Below, piece by piece: positions 11,751 to 26,054 of a DNA stretch of 64,000 nt. The DNA is from Stenopsyche tienmushanensis (taxonomy: Eukaryota; Arthropoda; Insecta; Trichoptera; Stenopsychidae): the NCBI GenBank assembly GCA_008973525.1, contig WACJ01000118.1, positions 806,001 through 870,000 of the forward strand, given 5' to 3'. Position 1 is the first letter of the stretch. Each line of letters begins with the position of its first letter. Under the pieces are notes generated by a model. That model saw only the letters and a list, made by a program, of their open reading frames with translations. It was not told where the DNA came from and did no database searches. Position numbers and translations under genes: made by a program.

Positions 11751-14700
11751 TCCCCTGGTTATTCTTAGAATATGACAATGAACGACTTGCTATTGAAATA
11801 TGACATTTCATATTAATCATAGACGTTTTTCTCGTTAAGTCCATCTAATCTATACTTTTATCACTTTACTTCCTTTGAGTAATCAAAAGAGAATGATGCA
11901 TTGCATATATGAAGCATATAGAAAAACCTGTTTTGTGGTTAAGTCGGGTTTAGGAGTAAGAATTTGTTAAGAAGAATGTTGTTTAAGAGAGTCACTATTT
12001 TTTGAGTTTACTATCAAACACTATCTATTTTTTCACGCCCAATTATAACCTAATAGTAATTGGAGTAGGTTGTTATTGAAATTTGTATATTTTCTATGTG
12101 TTAAAATTTTTTGTACGATCACTAATCATTTTGTATGTAATTTATATCTTATTTCCGATATCAAAAAGTGGTTTAAAAATGATGTAGTGCAATCAAATTC
12201 AGATCTTTTTTTTATAAAATTTGGGTTCGAAAATAGTTTGCTTAAAAAAATGTCACCATACCAATAAATTTGAAAGACATCTATCCAGATTACCATAATT
12301 TTCTGAAACTGAAAAAATAAGAATGCAAAGAAGCTTGTCATAATATTTTTCGCCATGTTAATTAATTCGAAAAATAATTTCATATTTTGATAATACATTT
12401 TTGAAAATAACATAAGGTGCACAGTCTTGTTTAGGTTTATTAGTCATCAAGTGCTTTATGACGAACGTTAAAGTGCTTTAAATTTCCCTATACTTGGATA
12501 ATGACTCTGCCATGTTTTATAGATACCCATAAAGCAATATTGTTTTCAAATGACAAAGCTCTTGTTTTGGACATGTTTCACTGTAGATTCGGTTTTTCTG
12601 GATAGAACCATCGCATCACTTTCGGAGGCGTCCACGATAATGTGTGATGTGAATTAAAGATAAGCCGGCACCATTTCCGGATATCTGTTATTCAAATCTA
12701 AAACTCCCGAAGACAATTTGGGACGCAGCCTCTCTGTGGTCCATGCTGTTTGGAGACGAATGCCTGATTTACCATAGGACAGAGGGCTCGGCCTGCCAAG
12801 ATAGTGATGATGGATTGCCCTCTATGTACATACTAATGGCGTACTTCGACCAACTCGACCCAAGTTCACTGGGGTGACAAACAAACTTTTGCGAAAAGCC
12901 GTTCTCCTAATTTATCTTCTGGAATATATTTTTTGTTCGAGTTGAGAGACGAGGTTCATCATAAGATGCTTGCTTGAAATTAATACATTCAAGATGTTGC
13001 ATTTAAAAATTTCGATATTCAATCTCAAGAACAAGCACTGGTTCATTTCTATAACAGCCATACACGTTGAAAAATTATGATACCCTTACTTAAGGGCAAA
13101 CCCTTTACAGCGTTCAAAAAAATCGCATCAAAAACTACATTGACTGTTCAAAAATCTAGCATTTAAAACCTAATCTTTGAGTAAAAAATATTTGTAAACA
13201 GGTAAAACGATCCAAGAGGGGTAATATTTAATTAAACACATTGAGCTGTGTAAATCTTTAGGCGTTCACTTAAAATTCATCCATTTTCACGGCCCGAATT
13301 AAAACGAGTTCACTAAATCGCAAGCAAAATTCCTAAGGATATTATTAATAAAATTTACGACTCCCTGCGAAGATAAAGGCCCTTAAAGTTCACTTTGGAC
13401 CATCACTGAAGCTCCATTATATTTGTTTTAATATCTCTACATGCCTACAATTACTCGAAATTCATTATGAGTTATGACAACGTATTCTGTAAAATTATTT
13501 TGATGCGATGCATTAAAATCTTTTAATTCAATGGAATCGACGTTTTAATGAAAATATTCTTCAAACATGGCTGTATTTAAATAACGAGTGTCATAATTAC
13601 AATATATAATACAATGCCCAATATACTTAGACTTTTAACGTATAAATTTTGTGTATTGAAACAGTGACTGAATCCTACGAGGGACTGAATTTACAACTAT
13701 AAAAATATATAATTTTAATTAATGATAATATTCAAATTATTGCCAGTTTTTATCTCGAATTTAGAGCGATAAGAAATAGAGATATCCCTAGAAATGTCTC
13801 AAAAAATTCGATAACAGATACTTTAAGTAGAAAAGGGAAAATTGCTTTCTAGCATTAATTATCTTATATCAATTGATGAATAAATTTAATCCTTGATATT
13901 TTTCCAAATTATTTGTTAACCATTAAGCTATTGTAGAATCTCATCTATAAGAAGAAGAAGCTCATCTATAAAACATCATAGTTTTCCCTGCAACCATTGC
14001 TTTTAAGTGTTCCATCATCTAATAAAAATAATCCTTCTTTAGTACGTCCTTTTTAAGCTCGAATTTAGTTTTTTATCACTAACATTTAAAAACTCAGTTA
14101 TTAACAATAATCTGCATATAGCGTGTAAATCTTAACACATTCCCGTCGGTTTACGTCTACGCGTCTTTCGTTTACTATCGCTAGACATGGGATTAGCTTT
14201 AAAAAATAGGTTAAACGTGATATTAATGTTTTAGTTTGATAGCCAATTCAAAATCTTAATTTATAGGATTATCTATAAAATCCATAGCGATTTACAAGAT
14301 AAAAAACGCAAATATTTCATCAATAATATCATCATTTTAGCTATGAAAATTGAACAATGGAAAATTCGAGAAATTTCCACATTATCTGGACAATAATGGA
14401 AACGTAATAAAGTGATTACAAAGTTTGCTTTCCAATAAAAACTGCGATAAGATAATAAATTGTGAAATATGAATCAATAACATTACATTTTAATTAAGAC
14501 GCAATTAATTGGCGACACTTAAACAAGTAAATGATGTTTGCTATTTTTAACTGATAAATGTACCAGGACTTCATTTATGCTACTTAACACGTTATATGCG
14601 GGAAAGGGATTATCACTGTTTTGTCGACTCGCGGTTATAGTTTTGCCAAAAAATATCTAAAGGTTTTTATTTTCTAACATGTTTACGGTTGATATTTGTT

Positions 14701-15050
14701 ATATTTTCTATAACAGTTTAAATAACAAGCCTTGTTTTAATAATAAAAAAAACTCGAGATCCAAAATTAGGACAATTTATGTTTAAATAAATCATTTTAA
14801 ATAGCAATAGTACAAGTCAAATAGTACAAAACGTTGAAAATATATCCCACAACATGAATTATCAGCAATTTACAAAATCTAAAATAATAATTATAATTTT
14901 GCTAATATCATCAAATATTATATTTTTCATAATTGCCAATTTTCGAGATATTTCGGTAGGTTTTGTTCCATATATTTGATTTACACAAAGAAAGACTTGA
15001 GCAGGCTTAGAATTAACAATTTTCAAAATCTAAACGTAAATCAAACACGA
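11751..15050. other. Gene-poor stretch with one GC-richer patch
   Basis: Almost entirely AT-rich with no supported gene. A patch at about 12590-12880 has distinctly higher GC and is probably an unidentified transposon fragment. The two opposed ORFs at 12070-12422 overlap each other and are low-complexity. No family could be assigned. Confidence 0.35.
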
Positions 15051-15099
15051 TATTTTTAATGCAGAAGCCATCATTCAACTACAATACAAATCACAGTGT

Positions 15100-15387
15100 T
15101 TATTTTTGCATATCCGTAGTTAAAATGGAAAATACATCATCGCAGTTTTGCGAAAACATTCCTTTCGCTTCTCTGGAATATTTTTTCAACGAAGTCACAC
15201 GATCGTGTAGGAATGTGTGCACAAACAGTTTGTTCCAGACGCGAAAAACACTTTCGAGGATATACATTATTTTCTCTGCAAAGATAACAAGATAGAATCC
15301 TAAATAAACAGTAGAATTGTCTGCTGTCAAGAAGAAAATCAATATAGCCGTGAAATGTAGCGCCCATTGTGAGCCGCATCGGCACAT
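15100..15387 (-). CDS. Unassigned ORF, 95 aa, with a hydrophobic N-terminal half
   Basis: A minus-strand frame starting MCRCGSQW contains two hydrophobic runs (about residues 9-20 and 28-40) followed by a charged C-terminal part. It lies in a stretch with less A/T bias where three frames on both strands stay open, which may mean a captured exon or a transposon piece. I recognise no family. It might be one exon of a membrane protein, but nothing proves it is expressed. Confidence 0.2.
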   Translation of the reverse strand: MCRCGSQWALHFTAILIFFLTADNSTVYLGFYLVIFAEKIMYILESVFRVWNKLFVHTFLHDRVTSLKKYSREAKGMFSQNCDDVFSILTTDMQK

Positions 15388-15589
15388 TCGATCTGGAGCT
15401 GCGAAGAAATGTCAGATATGTGTCGGTCAATCGGATAAAATGTTGTGTTTTTCCAGATTATGGCTATAATGCTAGAAACTTACAGCGGTTTTGATTTAAA
15501 TGAACCTTAAAAGACGGGTTATTGCCAAAATTTGACAATTTTCACGTTTCTAATTGGCCTCTAGTCGGTGAGCCACCAACCGTTACTGT

Positions 15590-16650
15590 TGATTGTTCCA
15601 GAGCAGCCGAGACTTGAATTGTAATAAACGAAGTTAACATCAAAGCAACGAAGCCCTCGCCAGAATCAAAGTGTGGATGCGGGATAATCGCCTGTAGTTA
15701 GCGGCCGATAAACGGAGGCAATGATATGCATAGACGGAAAAGACCGAAAGTCAAGGAGCTTGTTGTTGGAGGATACGAAATGGAATACAGCAAAACGCTG
15801 AGATACCTTGGGATCCTCATAGAAAACAAGCTGATATTTAGCAAACACATAGAAGAAGCTGCACAGAAGGTGCAAAAGGTGGCCATCGAGCTTGGACGGC
15901 TCATGCCCAACATTGGAGTGCCAAATTTGTGCAGAAGACGTACCATAAACGAGGTAATACGAGTCGCTCAGACGCGGCACCAACAGAAAGAAGCTCGCCA
16001 GGGTCCAGCGACAGGGAGCGCTTCGAGTCCTGCTGGACCTCCAGGCAAATCAGAGGGCATTAGACTACGAAGATCCTAAAAGCCGCACAATACATGACCA
16101 GAAACTGAGGGAAGCCTAGAAACAGAGATGGGATCAGTTCAGCAAAGGAAGATGAACCCACCGATTTATCTCGGTCGTAAGCTGATGGAGGACCCGAAAA
16201 CACGGCGAAACGACCTACCGCTTGACTCAGGTGCTCACATGCTTTGGTGAAGCGGATTGGCAAGGAAACATCCGCGACATATCATTACTGCCAAGCGGAG
16301 GTTGACGATGTAGAACACACCATCACTGACTGTGAGGCTTGGGCACCCCAGAGAAATTCGCTGAAACAAGCACTCGGGGTAGTCGAGCTCAACGTTGACA
16401 ACATAGTCCATAGCATGATGGCAAGTAAGAATAACTGGGATCTTTGGGCAGTGAAAGAGAGAGAGAGGCGCAGAGTGGCTCTCCAACACTAGAATAGGGC
16501 CAGTTACCTAAGGCCAGACTACCTGTCCTCCTGAAGCAATGTGAAAAAAATACCAGAAGGGAGAGGTTTAGTCAGTATGAATCTGACACTGCCCTGGGAT
16601 CAAACCCATGGTGTCTTATGCAAAATTTCCCTCCCACAGGAAAAAAAACC
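15590..16650 (+). pseudogene. R1-clade-like non-LTR retrotransposon, truncated 3' end
   Basis: The frame at 15726-15960 carries the end of a reverse transcriptase (KTLRYLGILIENKL, then AIELGRLMPNIG), typical of R1-like elements in insects. After frameshifts and deletions, 16244-16492 encodes the conserved C-terminal region (HYCQAEVDDVEHTITDCEAW) and a tail rich in E and R. The following 150 bases (GGTTTAGTCAGTATGAATC and GGGATCAAACCC) look like the 3' UTR of such elements, and an A-rich run ends it near 16648. The 5' part is missing, as in typical 5'-truncated insertions. It is GC-richer than its surroundings. Confidence 0.75.
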
Positions 16651-19600
16651 AGAGCATTTTAAGCTAAATGTATGTTCACTAAAAAACGGTGTAATATTAT
16701 ACCTCAACAAGCTTCTTGTTTATATCTTGAACGAGAGAGAGACTTGCACATCGACGAAGCATAATTTTGCCCTACGCTACAATATATTTATTGTTTTATT
16801 GCAATCTCTAATATCTCGTTTTTACAAAGACAATATATTTTATTGATTATAGCATCATAATTGCTATTTACATCGCATCATCTTTAAAGTTTATCTAATC
16901 ATTGGACATCCAATATAGTTTGACAAGCAATGATAAAATATGCACACAGAAAGCTAAAATGTATATTATTTGCAGTTTATACCGATTGAGCATTGAAAGT
17001 CTTTTATATATATTTTACAGCCACTTCTCCTGAATAAAGATGGGCTGATTAATTTATTTACTTTGCATGTGACCCAATGCCCTCACTTCTCACAAAGTCG
17101 TTATCACCGCGCCAGGAAACCATGACCTAACGTCACGAGGTCTAGCAGTGGAACCGTCTGCCATATGGTGAGAGTTATAAAATAGTGATCGGAACGACCC
17201 CCGTTCCAGTAATACATTTGCAAGCCAGGGCAGAAATTTTGCTGAAAAAAAATGCTCATGGAATCAGGTCAAATAGCAGATGCATTACAGTACTTCGTCA
17301 TTGAGGCACATTTGTAACGGGACAAATTTTATAAATTTGGTGGCGATTTTTAAAATGTCTTTGGTTAAAGTCCTTATGACATTCATTAAAGCACAAAATT
17401 TTAATGTGCTATATCCAAAATCGGACACATCTGCCCCCCTTATTGTTGGATTGTTATTGGAGCACAAATTTACTTTCTTCTAAAAATTAAGGTGTTACTT
17501 TACTCCGAAAACATGATGATACTCTATCATACAGAAAAACGAGTTTGTGCAATATTTTATGCACAATAAAAGGAAAGCTCCATATTTATTTCAAGAACTC
17601 TTACAAAATTCTATCTATTCTTATGGACTTTTTTGGAAGGGTTTTTTGTCGTTGTTTATTATTATTAAGCCACGTAATTGTTCAAAAATGTTATTCAATT
17701 ATGTTTCAATTTAAACGATTCATCTCATTGCATTGTTTCTATTTAATATCTATGTGGATTAATTATCTTAGTATGAATTGTGTGATCAATTTTTAATTCA
17801 ATTTCAAATATAAATGACGCAATAATCTTTATCTCTCTTCCTTTCTTTGTATACAAAGAAGCCTGAGATGATCTGAGAAAGATAATGGTATTTTTGTGGA
17901 CTTTCAACTGTATGTGAACACCTTGTCATGTGTTATTTTATCATTTATTAAGCACAAAGATCCGAGGTTCAAAAATATTTATATCAATGCTGCCGATAAT
18001 TTCCACAAAAAAGATAGATTGACTCAAATTATATTCGATGAGATTGCGAATTTAAAATGCAAGCTCTATGGAATTATCCCGATTTCTCTATCAAATAAGA
18101 ATGGGGAGTGAAAAGCCACAGTCGCAGGACTATTTTAAAGCAGAATAGGAATGGAAACACAAACAAGTTCTTGTCACAAGACTGTCTGGGTCACTTTACA
18201 AAGGCTTACAATGAAGAGTACAAAATCTTGAGCTTTGAAAATTTCACAATAGGAGATAAAAGGATACGTTTTTTATGGATAGTTTCCATTTTTATTTATA
18301 TAAAAAAAATCGCGACCCATTTCTATTTTGATATTTTTAACAGATCAAATTCGTCAACTGATCACATCTTTTTGCTTAACAACAACACAAAAGAATCATC
18401 ATTGTTCTTGAGATTATCAAATATGATTTATTAGTATTAAACAATATCCAAATATCAATCAAGTGTCCGTATTCCATGAAGATATGAAAAGATCTAAAAT
18501 TTAGATCAACTCAACGGCTATGCAGTTCCTGAAAGATGTCATTAGGGAATTTGCACAAGTAATGTTTATCATTTGAGTTTTTGGACCACATATTCTATTC
18601 CTTGATAGTGAGCCAAAATATTAATATTTAATCAATTTACAGATCAAATCCCTCAATATTTACTATACTGGAAGGCTTTTGGTTAAGATCTTGCAATAGG
18701 GCGCAGATTGTTTAATTGTTGTTAATAAAAAATTAGGAAATATTGCAGAACATGGATATTTCAACATTAATTTGGAGACTGAATTGTTCATTATAGATAT
18801 TCAGATACCTGCGTATATGAGAATTAGCTTTGAAATGAGATTATCTCAAAACATTATAATGGTTCTTTTACATGGCAGTTAAATATGAGAGCTAATTTTA
18901 ACAACCCCAATAATATCTCTATCTCATGATTTTCTTAAAGCTTAGATCCTCTTGTTAAAATATTATTTAGATTTAAATAAAACACTATCCAGAAGAGAAG
19001 AAGAAGAATAATTATGCATACCTATAATTAAGTTTGAGATCCTTTTCCGCGATTTGAGCTCATGTCCAACGCCAAATATATTGGGTTACAAATGATATAT
19101 TCAATTTAATTTGAATAGACAGGAACGCACGTACATAAGAGAGATTCCAGACACGAAATCGGACCCCAGGAATGAATCTTTTAATTAATGTTTCCACATA
19201 TAAATGGCTTTTTTTCAACGATTTATAGTAACATGGCGTGCGGAAAACCTATCTGTAAAGTCAGTAGTATCGAAAGAGGGATTTCTTCGGCCGAAAATAA
19301 ATTTTCACTTGCAGACATTTTAGGTACGTTTCATTCTTATTGTAAACTCATACCATCTTTGGCATTCTCACACAGTCCTATTGGATTTTTATCGGGCCGT
19401 CGTATCTTATGGGTTAATAATATAAATTGTACAGTTCCGTGAACCAAGCGAATCACGGAACGAAAGAATGTTTTTACTACATTTGATTCCAAAGGATAAT
19501 GTACCCCTCGGAATGTTGCTCTTCCGTTGAAGGTCCTCGACGTTTTGAACAATTTTTCTTAAGAACTCATCCAATTCCATAATAATATTTGATTCAAAAT

Positions 19601-22600
19601 GAATTATGCTCGAACATTCTACATTGTTTTTTTTTAAATAAGATGCTGAATGTTAATTTGAACCTATTTAATTAATTTGAACGACGATGCTTGCATTTCA
19701 ACTACTTTCTTCTTAACACATTTCCGCCAGGTTTACGCATAAGTGCATCTCGAAAGATAGTAGCGAGTGACGCTCCTAAGTGTATTTAGCCAATTGAGCT
19801 TTAAAAAAGTGACCAAGACTTCGAACCGAAACAAAACCGATAACCGGTAAAACCGCTGTTTTTTCCGGAACGAAAACCATAACCGAACCGATATAAATGT
19901 AGATGAAACGTAAATGAAAAATAACAGTTCGGAGCATTTAAACCTCTCCAAAAAAAATGTTTGCTAACCTCTGATTTAAGGGCTAAGAGTCAGTATTAAA
20001 AATCCAAGTGAGCGTTGACGTTAAATTCAATCTCATTACTTAATTAAATATTGTCATTATGACTTAAGTTAAAACTCTTCGGAACTGTTAATCTCGGATA
20101 AGCACTGTCCTACCTAATTTCTTAAGCCCTCGGAAAACATTCGTCTATCAAAGAATTCGTCAATATCCAAGAATTTATGTCAATTAAACAAGCTGGATGT
20201 GATTAAAGCTAAAAAAAATCAGTGACGTTTTAAAGGCACTAAAATTTCATCCCGTTTAGTTTACGTTATGAAAGAATGACATTGTTTTAACGCTGAAGTT
20301 TTTCTGCTTTTGGAGGTTTGTCATTGATTAATTCTCCGGAACTCTGCTCGCCAGTAATAATATTTCAAAGTTCTCGATGTCCGACGTAAGTCTGTATATA
20401 TATATTTTTAAATTTCGTTTGGAATGAGGGTGTAGGTGTGGTTGGATAGAATGTGAATATATTGTCAGAAATGTATTCCAGAAGCGATAGCAAATGTTCG
20501 AGTGGCCCACCCGATTTAATCACGAAACTCACCCCATATTTTCGTATTGTTTTCGGTTTTTGCTGGCGTGCAGTTATAGATTAGTTCATGGTTCACTTAC
20601 CTGAAAAAAAATAAAAAAGTTCGATTAGAAGGTTTCAGATCTTTTTAACATATATTTATAAAAAAAAAAATTTTAATAATTGAAATTTTGACTCCAAATT
20701 TCAATCAAAGACATTTGATAATATTTATTTGGTGAAAAATGATTAAGGGCGATATGAATATGGTCGTTGCTCTTGAAGTATTTACCAAAGAAAGTGCACT
20801 GAATGAATATAAATAAGTCCTTTGCAATATTTTACGGTCCAAAATTAGGATATCCTTTAAAAACCAAGTGATTTAATCAAGGTCTTATTCACGACCCTTT
20901 CATCTTTTTAATTTTTTAAAACACACTATACAAGGTTCTCCAGTGCTAAAATTTTGAATTGTAATTTTTCAGTATTATAGTTTCAAAATCAAACGTATCA
21001 TGCTTTCATTGGTCATGACCTAAGCTAATCCTCACTCTCTTTTGGCCACTCACGTGCTTGATTTTTAGTACCTTTATAAATCATGCATCATTTCTTTGAT
21101 TTAACTTGCATTAATACATAAAAATGCATACTGAATTGTTGTTAATATTTCTGTAGCACTTGAATTACTTTTTGCTCACCCGCTTGCAAAAATATAAGAA
21201 CATCCACTCTGTATTTATTACGATTTGATGATATCACCGCAACTTCAATTGTTGTTATTCATGTATTACTTAAAGAAGGATAAAATCACTTATATGATGA
21301 ATCGTATCCTTTTCAATTATATTAGTCACCAAATTTGTATTACGGGTACGACTTTTCCTTATGTCTCGATAATAATAGAGCTAATAATGCAAATCAAGAC
21401 ACGCAAAGACGATTTTCGTTATTCTGAATGTCAAATAAAAACAACTCGGATGTATTTTTCGATGCTGAGGTTCTTCACTGCGAATATTTTCGCAATCATC
21501 CCAAGAAAGGAGAGTAAGACACAAAGAAACATCCATTTCCGGCGTTGAGTGTAAATACAACACAATACACTATACAGCCTCCTTTCGAGCAAGGGGTGTC
21601 TAGTGAGGGTTGAGGCTCACTAGTGGATCCTGAAGAGGACTTTCATGTCTTGGCAAGTGCCACAAACTCATAATTAACTTTTTAAAGGCAGTTTTAACAC
21701 AATTTTCGGACATGAAATGGATCACTCGATTTATATTTCGATAAGAGTGTTTCGCTAAAAAAATATATCGAACGAATCCAATTCATTGTGAATTTTTCAT
21801 AAGAATATTTAATGCGAAATTCATACAAGAAATTGAATAAATCATCATCTAATTGTTTATAACATTACTGTCATTGTGTATACGCGAATATAAAAAAATC
21901 ATATCAATTTCTAGTAACAAAGAGTGCATCTTCTTTAATTTTATCTGGAGGACTCTCCAGATATTGCCTCAAGAGATTTTTACTTATTTCTTGCTTTACT
22001 TTAAGCTTTACTAGGGAAGAAGTTAAAATCTAAACATGATATATAAAATAGACTTTCAAGTTTTTTTGACTCCAAACCAGGTGTTTTTCTACAGCAATGG
22101 AATTAAAAAGCTACCTGTGAGATGGCGAGAAAAATGTAGATGGTAGAGGAAAATATATCATTGATTAAAATGTTAAATTGTGTTTTATTTAAACTATTTA
22201 AAAATATATCAAAAACGCGCACGAACTTTTGGACTGGCCTGATAATTGAACTCATGAAGATATGGAAACTTTTTACGACTTTGGAGTCTATTGATCTTAT
22301 AAATCAATCAAACATCAGTCAAAGAACTAAGAACCGAATAACATTCAACAGATCATCTTTTTAAGTATTACAAATTCGCCAGGAATAGAAGTCGGAACAG
22401 TACAAATTTCAAGTGAATAAAAGAGAAAGTCAACGGTGGCCATTATAGAATTACTAGAGATTTTATTTTATGACGTAAATAAAATAAAAAAATTATTAAT
22501 AATTTGAATACAATGGCCATTTAGACTGCCGCATGAACTATCTACAGTAAGTAAATAATTACAATTGGTGTTTGATAACATAATGAAAAAATTACAAATG

Positions 22601-25060
22601 TCCTTATTTGGGCATTTGCTAGGGAAGATCATATCAGTAAGCCTTAATCGATATTTATTATTGTAAGATATATTGTTAGCTGAAAAATTGTTTTTTTGAA
22701 AAACGAATCGATCTTTGCACCCAATTGTTCATTGTTCAATCAATTGTATCAACAAAAAAAAAACAATTGTATCAGTTGGTGTTTCGAGTGATTTACGATT
22801 TAATTGTTTGGTCACTATCTGCATTCGTAAAATTATTTTAAGTCTTCGTATGTTAATTACTATTACTCACTATTATTTAAAAAAAATACCGAAAAAAAGG
22901 TCTTGGGGCCGCAAAAATGGTAGCCATTAGGAGCTATGCCTGAAGGATATAGAAGTGTAATAACATTTCCCAGCCTAGGATATTAATTAGTTCACCTAAA
23001 AATCTATTCACTATAGATGACCATTTTGACATATTCAATCTATTCAATATGCAATGTTTGACTTGCCCTTCATGAAAAACAAAGTTAATCCGGGTTTTTT
23101 TGTTAAATGTTGAGGAACTCCACATCTCCCTCCTTTTTCTGACTTCCTAAAGCATTTATAAATGTTTCATTAGGTTAAAGTTACTCATCAGATGGGAAAT
23201 ATTTCTAACTAATATAAAAAATATAAAATAGACAGAATAAATAATTCTTTTTCTAATTTTTTTCGCATAAATCCAATAATAAATAGTATTTTTAAGATCG
23301 TCCACTGTCAAATTGCCAAATTTGTATTAAATGAAAATTTCTCTCAAAGCACAATTTCTTAATGAATTTACATTTTTTTCTCCCATAAGCAATTTTGCAG
23401 TTACATAATTTTAAAGGGTTGTTATTTTGTAGCATTCGCCCGTGTGTTCGCAATAAATATGTCGTCAAGATATGTTACACAGCTCATAAACAAACGTTGT
23501 TACATTTCTGCACGACAAAGTTATCCCAGGTTGAAACTATCTGCAATAAATATTACAAGTTTTGAAACTCATGAAGATTTATACTTGAAAAAAAAAAAAG
23601 ACTTTCGAAGCCCTAAATGCTCTGTAAATATAAAATCACAGCAGCTTGGGAGTAGGCTAAAATTATGTTAGTATCCAAAGAAGGCTTTATTATACAACGA
23701 ATACCCAGCAGACTTATAGATTGCTTCCAAAATTTCAACCCGACCATTTTTAAAGGCTGATAAACTATAGAATTTTTTAAAATTTGGGATTCGATTAGTC
23801 TTTCATGGTATTTGAGTATTTCCTGCCATTTATTCCCCACAAGTTTTCCCGCTTGATTTTTTTTAATATCCAAATAAAAAATAGTCCGAGATAGTAGAAT
23901 CTGGATTAAATAGTGAATAGTATAGTTGTTCGAATCTACATAGCTAGATAACAGTTTGAACTATGGAAGATGTGCACTAGTACGTGTCATTAATGTACAC
24001 CTTTTCAAGAACTTTCCTCACCTTTTCTCTTTGATGATCTCTCACAAAGGACTAATTGTACATGTATAAGCCTCTTCAATTATGTTAGTCTTCTATTGCC
24101 TGCAAAAAATCTTTTCCAGAATATAGTCCGCATGGCCTATTCAATTTTTTTTAAATTAAGGATGGAAAAAATCTTATATTTCCACTCTATGGACTCAAGA
24201 TATATAAAACATCAATAAGTTCATAGTATTTTTTTGAAGTCGAAAACCCGAAGGTTAAATCGAAAATAAATCCTACAAACTTATTGAGTGATGTTTTACA
24301 ACAGACACTTCGTCTTATATCATCGAGTTTTGGAAAATATTATCTGGATTATTTTTGACTATCTGAAAGTTTACTTAATATAATTTTCTCCAAGTGTTAA
24401 AGTCAAAATATTATCTTTGAATTGTAACTATTTTTAGTAAGAAATCGTATAGCTAACATTCTCTCTAAATAATTAAGTTAGTTCCATTGGAACCTTACAA
24501 ACAAAACTATTTGTTATATATTCACTTCAACGTATTAAATTATGATGTTTATATTATAACCTGAACCATACACCAAGATGCAAGAAATATAGATGTTTAT
24601 TATGAGGTTTTATTAATCAATCATCTTGTGGAAATCGAAAATGGTTGTGAGTAATGGAATAAATTGGTATTGGTATTGGTAGTATTGTATTTTAGTACAA
24701 TAACGATGACAGATAAAATGATGACCATTTTCTTGTTCATATGGTATCATATCTGCTATAGATTTTAGGTGATCTCTATTAGAGATTTTTTTAAGAAGTA
24801 AGAGTTTTTAGTAATACTTTTTTAAAAACCAATATATGTAAAATATTTCCAATATCTGATAAATAGTAAAAACATGTTTGCTTTAATTAAAATTGAATTA
24901 AATGTTAATTCTTCCAGCAACATTATAATAAAATTTAATATAGCTAAGGATGCTTCGACATAGTATTTTTCCCTTTCAAAAGCAATCGCCGTATTAGAAT
25001 CTACATAAGAAGTCTTCCCTTTTAAGCTTAACGAATTGTATATAATTACAAAAATGATAC
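16651..25060. other. Long gene-poor stretch
   Basis: About 8.4 kb without a supported gene. The frame at 17896-18111 contains KHKDPRFKNIYIN, which weakly resembles the hAT motif L-x-P-R-F-K; it is too short to call. Around 19810-19890 AACCGAAAC/AACCGGT motifs recur that are also seen at 27120-27210 and 42880-42960, suggesting scattered copies of one DNA element. A small hairpin (TAGTGAG...CTCACTA) lies near 21598-21622. The remaining ORFs (19188-19442, 21225-21548, 22140-22364, 23613-23873) are AT-driven with no recognisable domain. Confidence 0.4.
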
Positions 25061-25069
25061 GCATGAATT

Positions 25070-25455
25070 AAAACTTTGAAGGGGGCACATTTTTAATTTT
25101 GGGGAACTTCAGCATCTGCCGGCGCAAAGTTCCTTTTTTAGCACACTTCCGGGACCCACTTCTTAATTTGGGAAATATTTCCACCTGACCATATGGCGAC
25201 CCGGCAGCAGGAAGAAGAGGAATAAGTAAAAAAAGGTTCGGTTCGCTAAAAAGGTGAAGCACCTCTCGTAAGATGGCTGTAGAGAGAACAGCTCGTTACC
25301 TATGAGCGATGACGAAATAAAGCTTCGTAAATGCCTCTTTATGGGAGTCCCAGGCGCCGCGACGCTCCCTCAGGATCTCTCCCATTTTTCAAGCGGGGCT
25401 TAAGTTTAAACTTAAGTTCAGAGCTTCTTCATTTACCCCCGGCCCTAAACAATAT
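25070..25455 (-). mobile_element. GC-rich LTR-like fragment
   Basis: A sharp GC island inside AT-rich DNA. On the minus strand it has a palindrome (AACTTAAGTTTAAACTTAAG, near 25400-25425), a GCGTCGCGGCGCC core, a stretch resembling a polyadenylation region (CTTTATTTCG) and CGGGTCGCCATATGG, reminiscent of the sequence next to LTRs. No gag or pol is visible. An LTR remnant is my best guess. Confidence 0.35.
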
Positions 25456-26054
25456 TCCCAGGGATTAGTTGTAGCTCTGTTTATTAATAGGTGCGTGCGT
25501 GATGATTTACTGCTTACACGATGCTATTTTATTGAGGATGCAACTAAATTGTAGATCCTATGTTAATGTATGAGAAAAATGGAATAAAGTAGCATCGTTA
25601 ATATGAAATTAGACACAATTAAATTAATGGAAGATTCATCAAAATATTGTGTTGTGTAATAAATTCCCTTAAAAGATTTACGATCTGTTCTCATATATTG
25701 ACCAAATTTTTGAAGCCATATCACCAAAAATCTTCTGATTGTATGTTGAAAAAATGAGTGAGCCAATTATTGAGTAAAACCCATAAAGTGAAGATAGTTA
25801 GCGGTGGGCTTGAAGGCATAGCTCATCTTTTCGCCCAACTCTCATATTGCTTGATGATCATCTTCCTTCAGAAACGTCTACTAGAAATCAAATCTGTTTG
25901 AAATTGTGTCGATATTGTTTCTGCATCCGTTAAAGAAATGAATCATCATCAACATTAAATTCTTGCTGAAATAAAGCTGTGGCCAGAAGTAGTCTCTGGA
26001 GAAAATAGTTTACCATAATAGAAGATAAATACCAAAGAAAAATAAACATTTATC

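Noticed and set aside
12070..12422. Opposed ORFs of 65 and 98 codons
   Set aside because: They overlap on opposite strands and are dominated by F, K, I and N, as expected by chance in AT-rich DNA.
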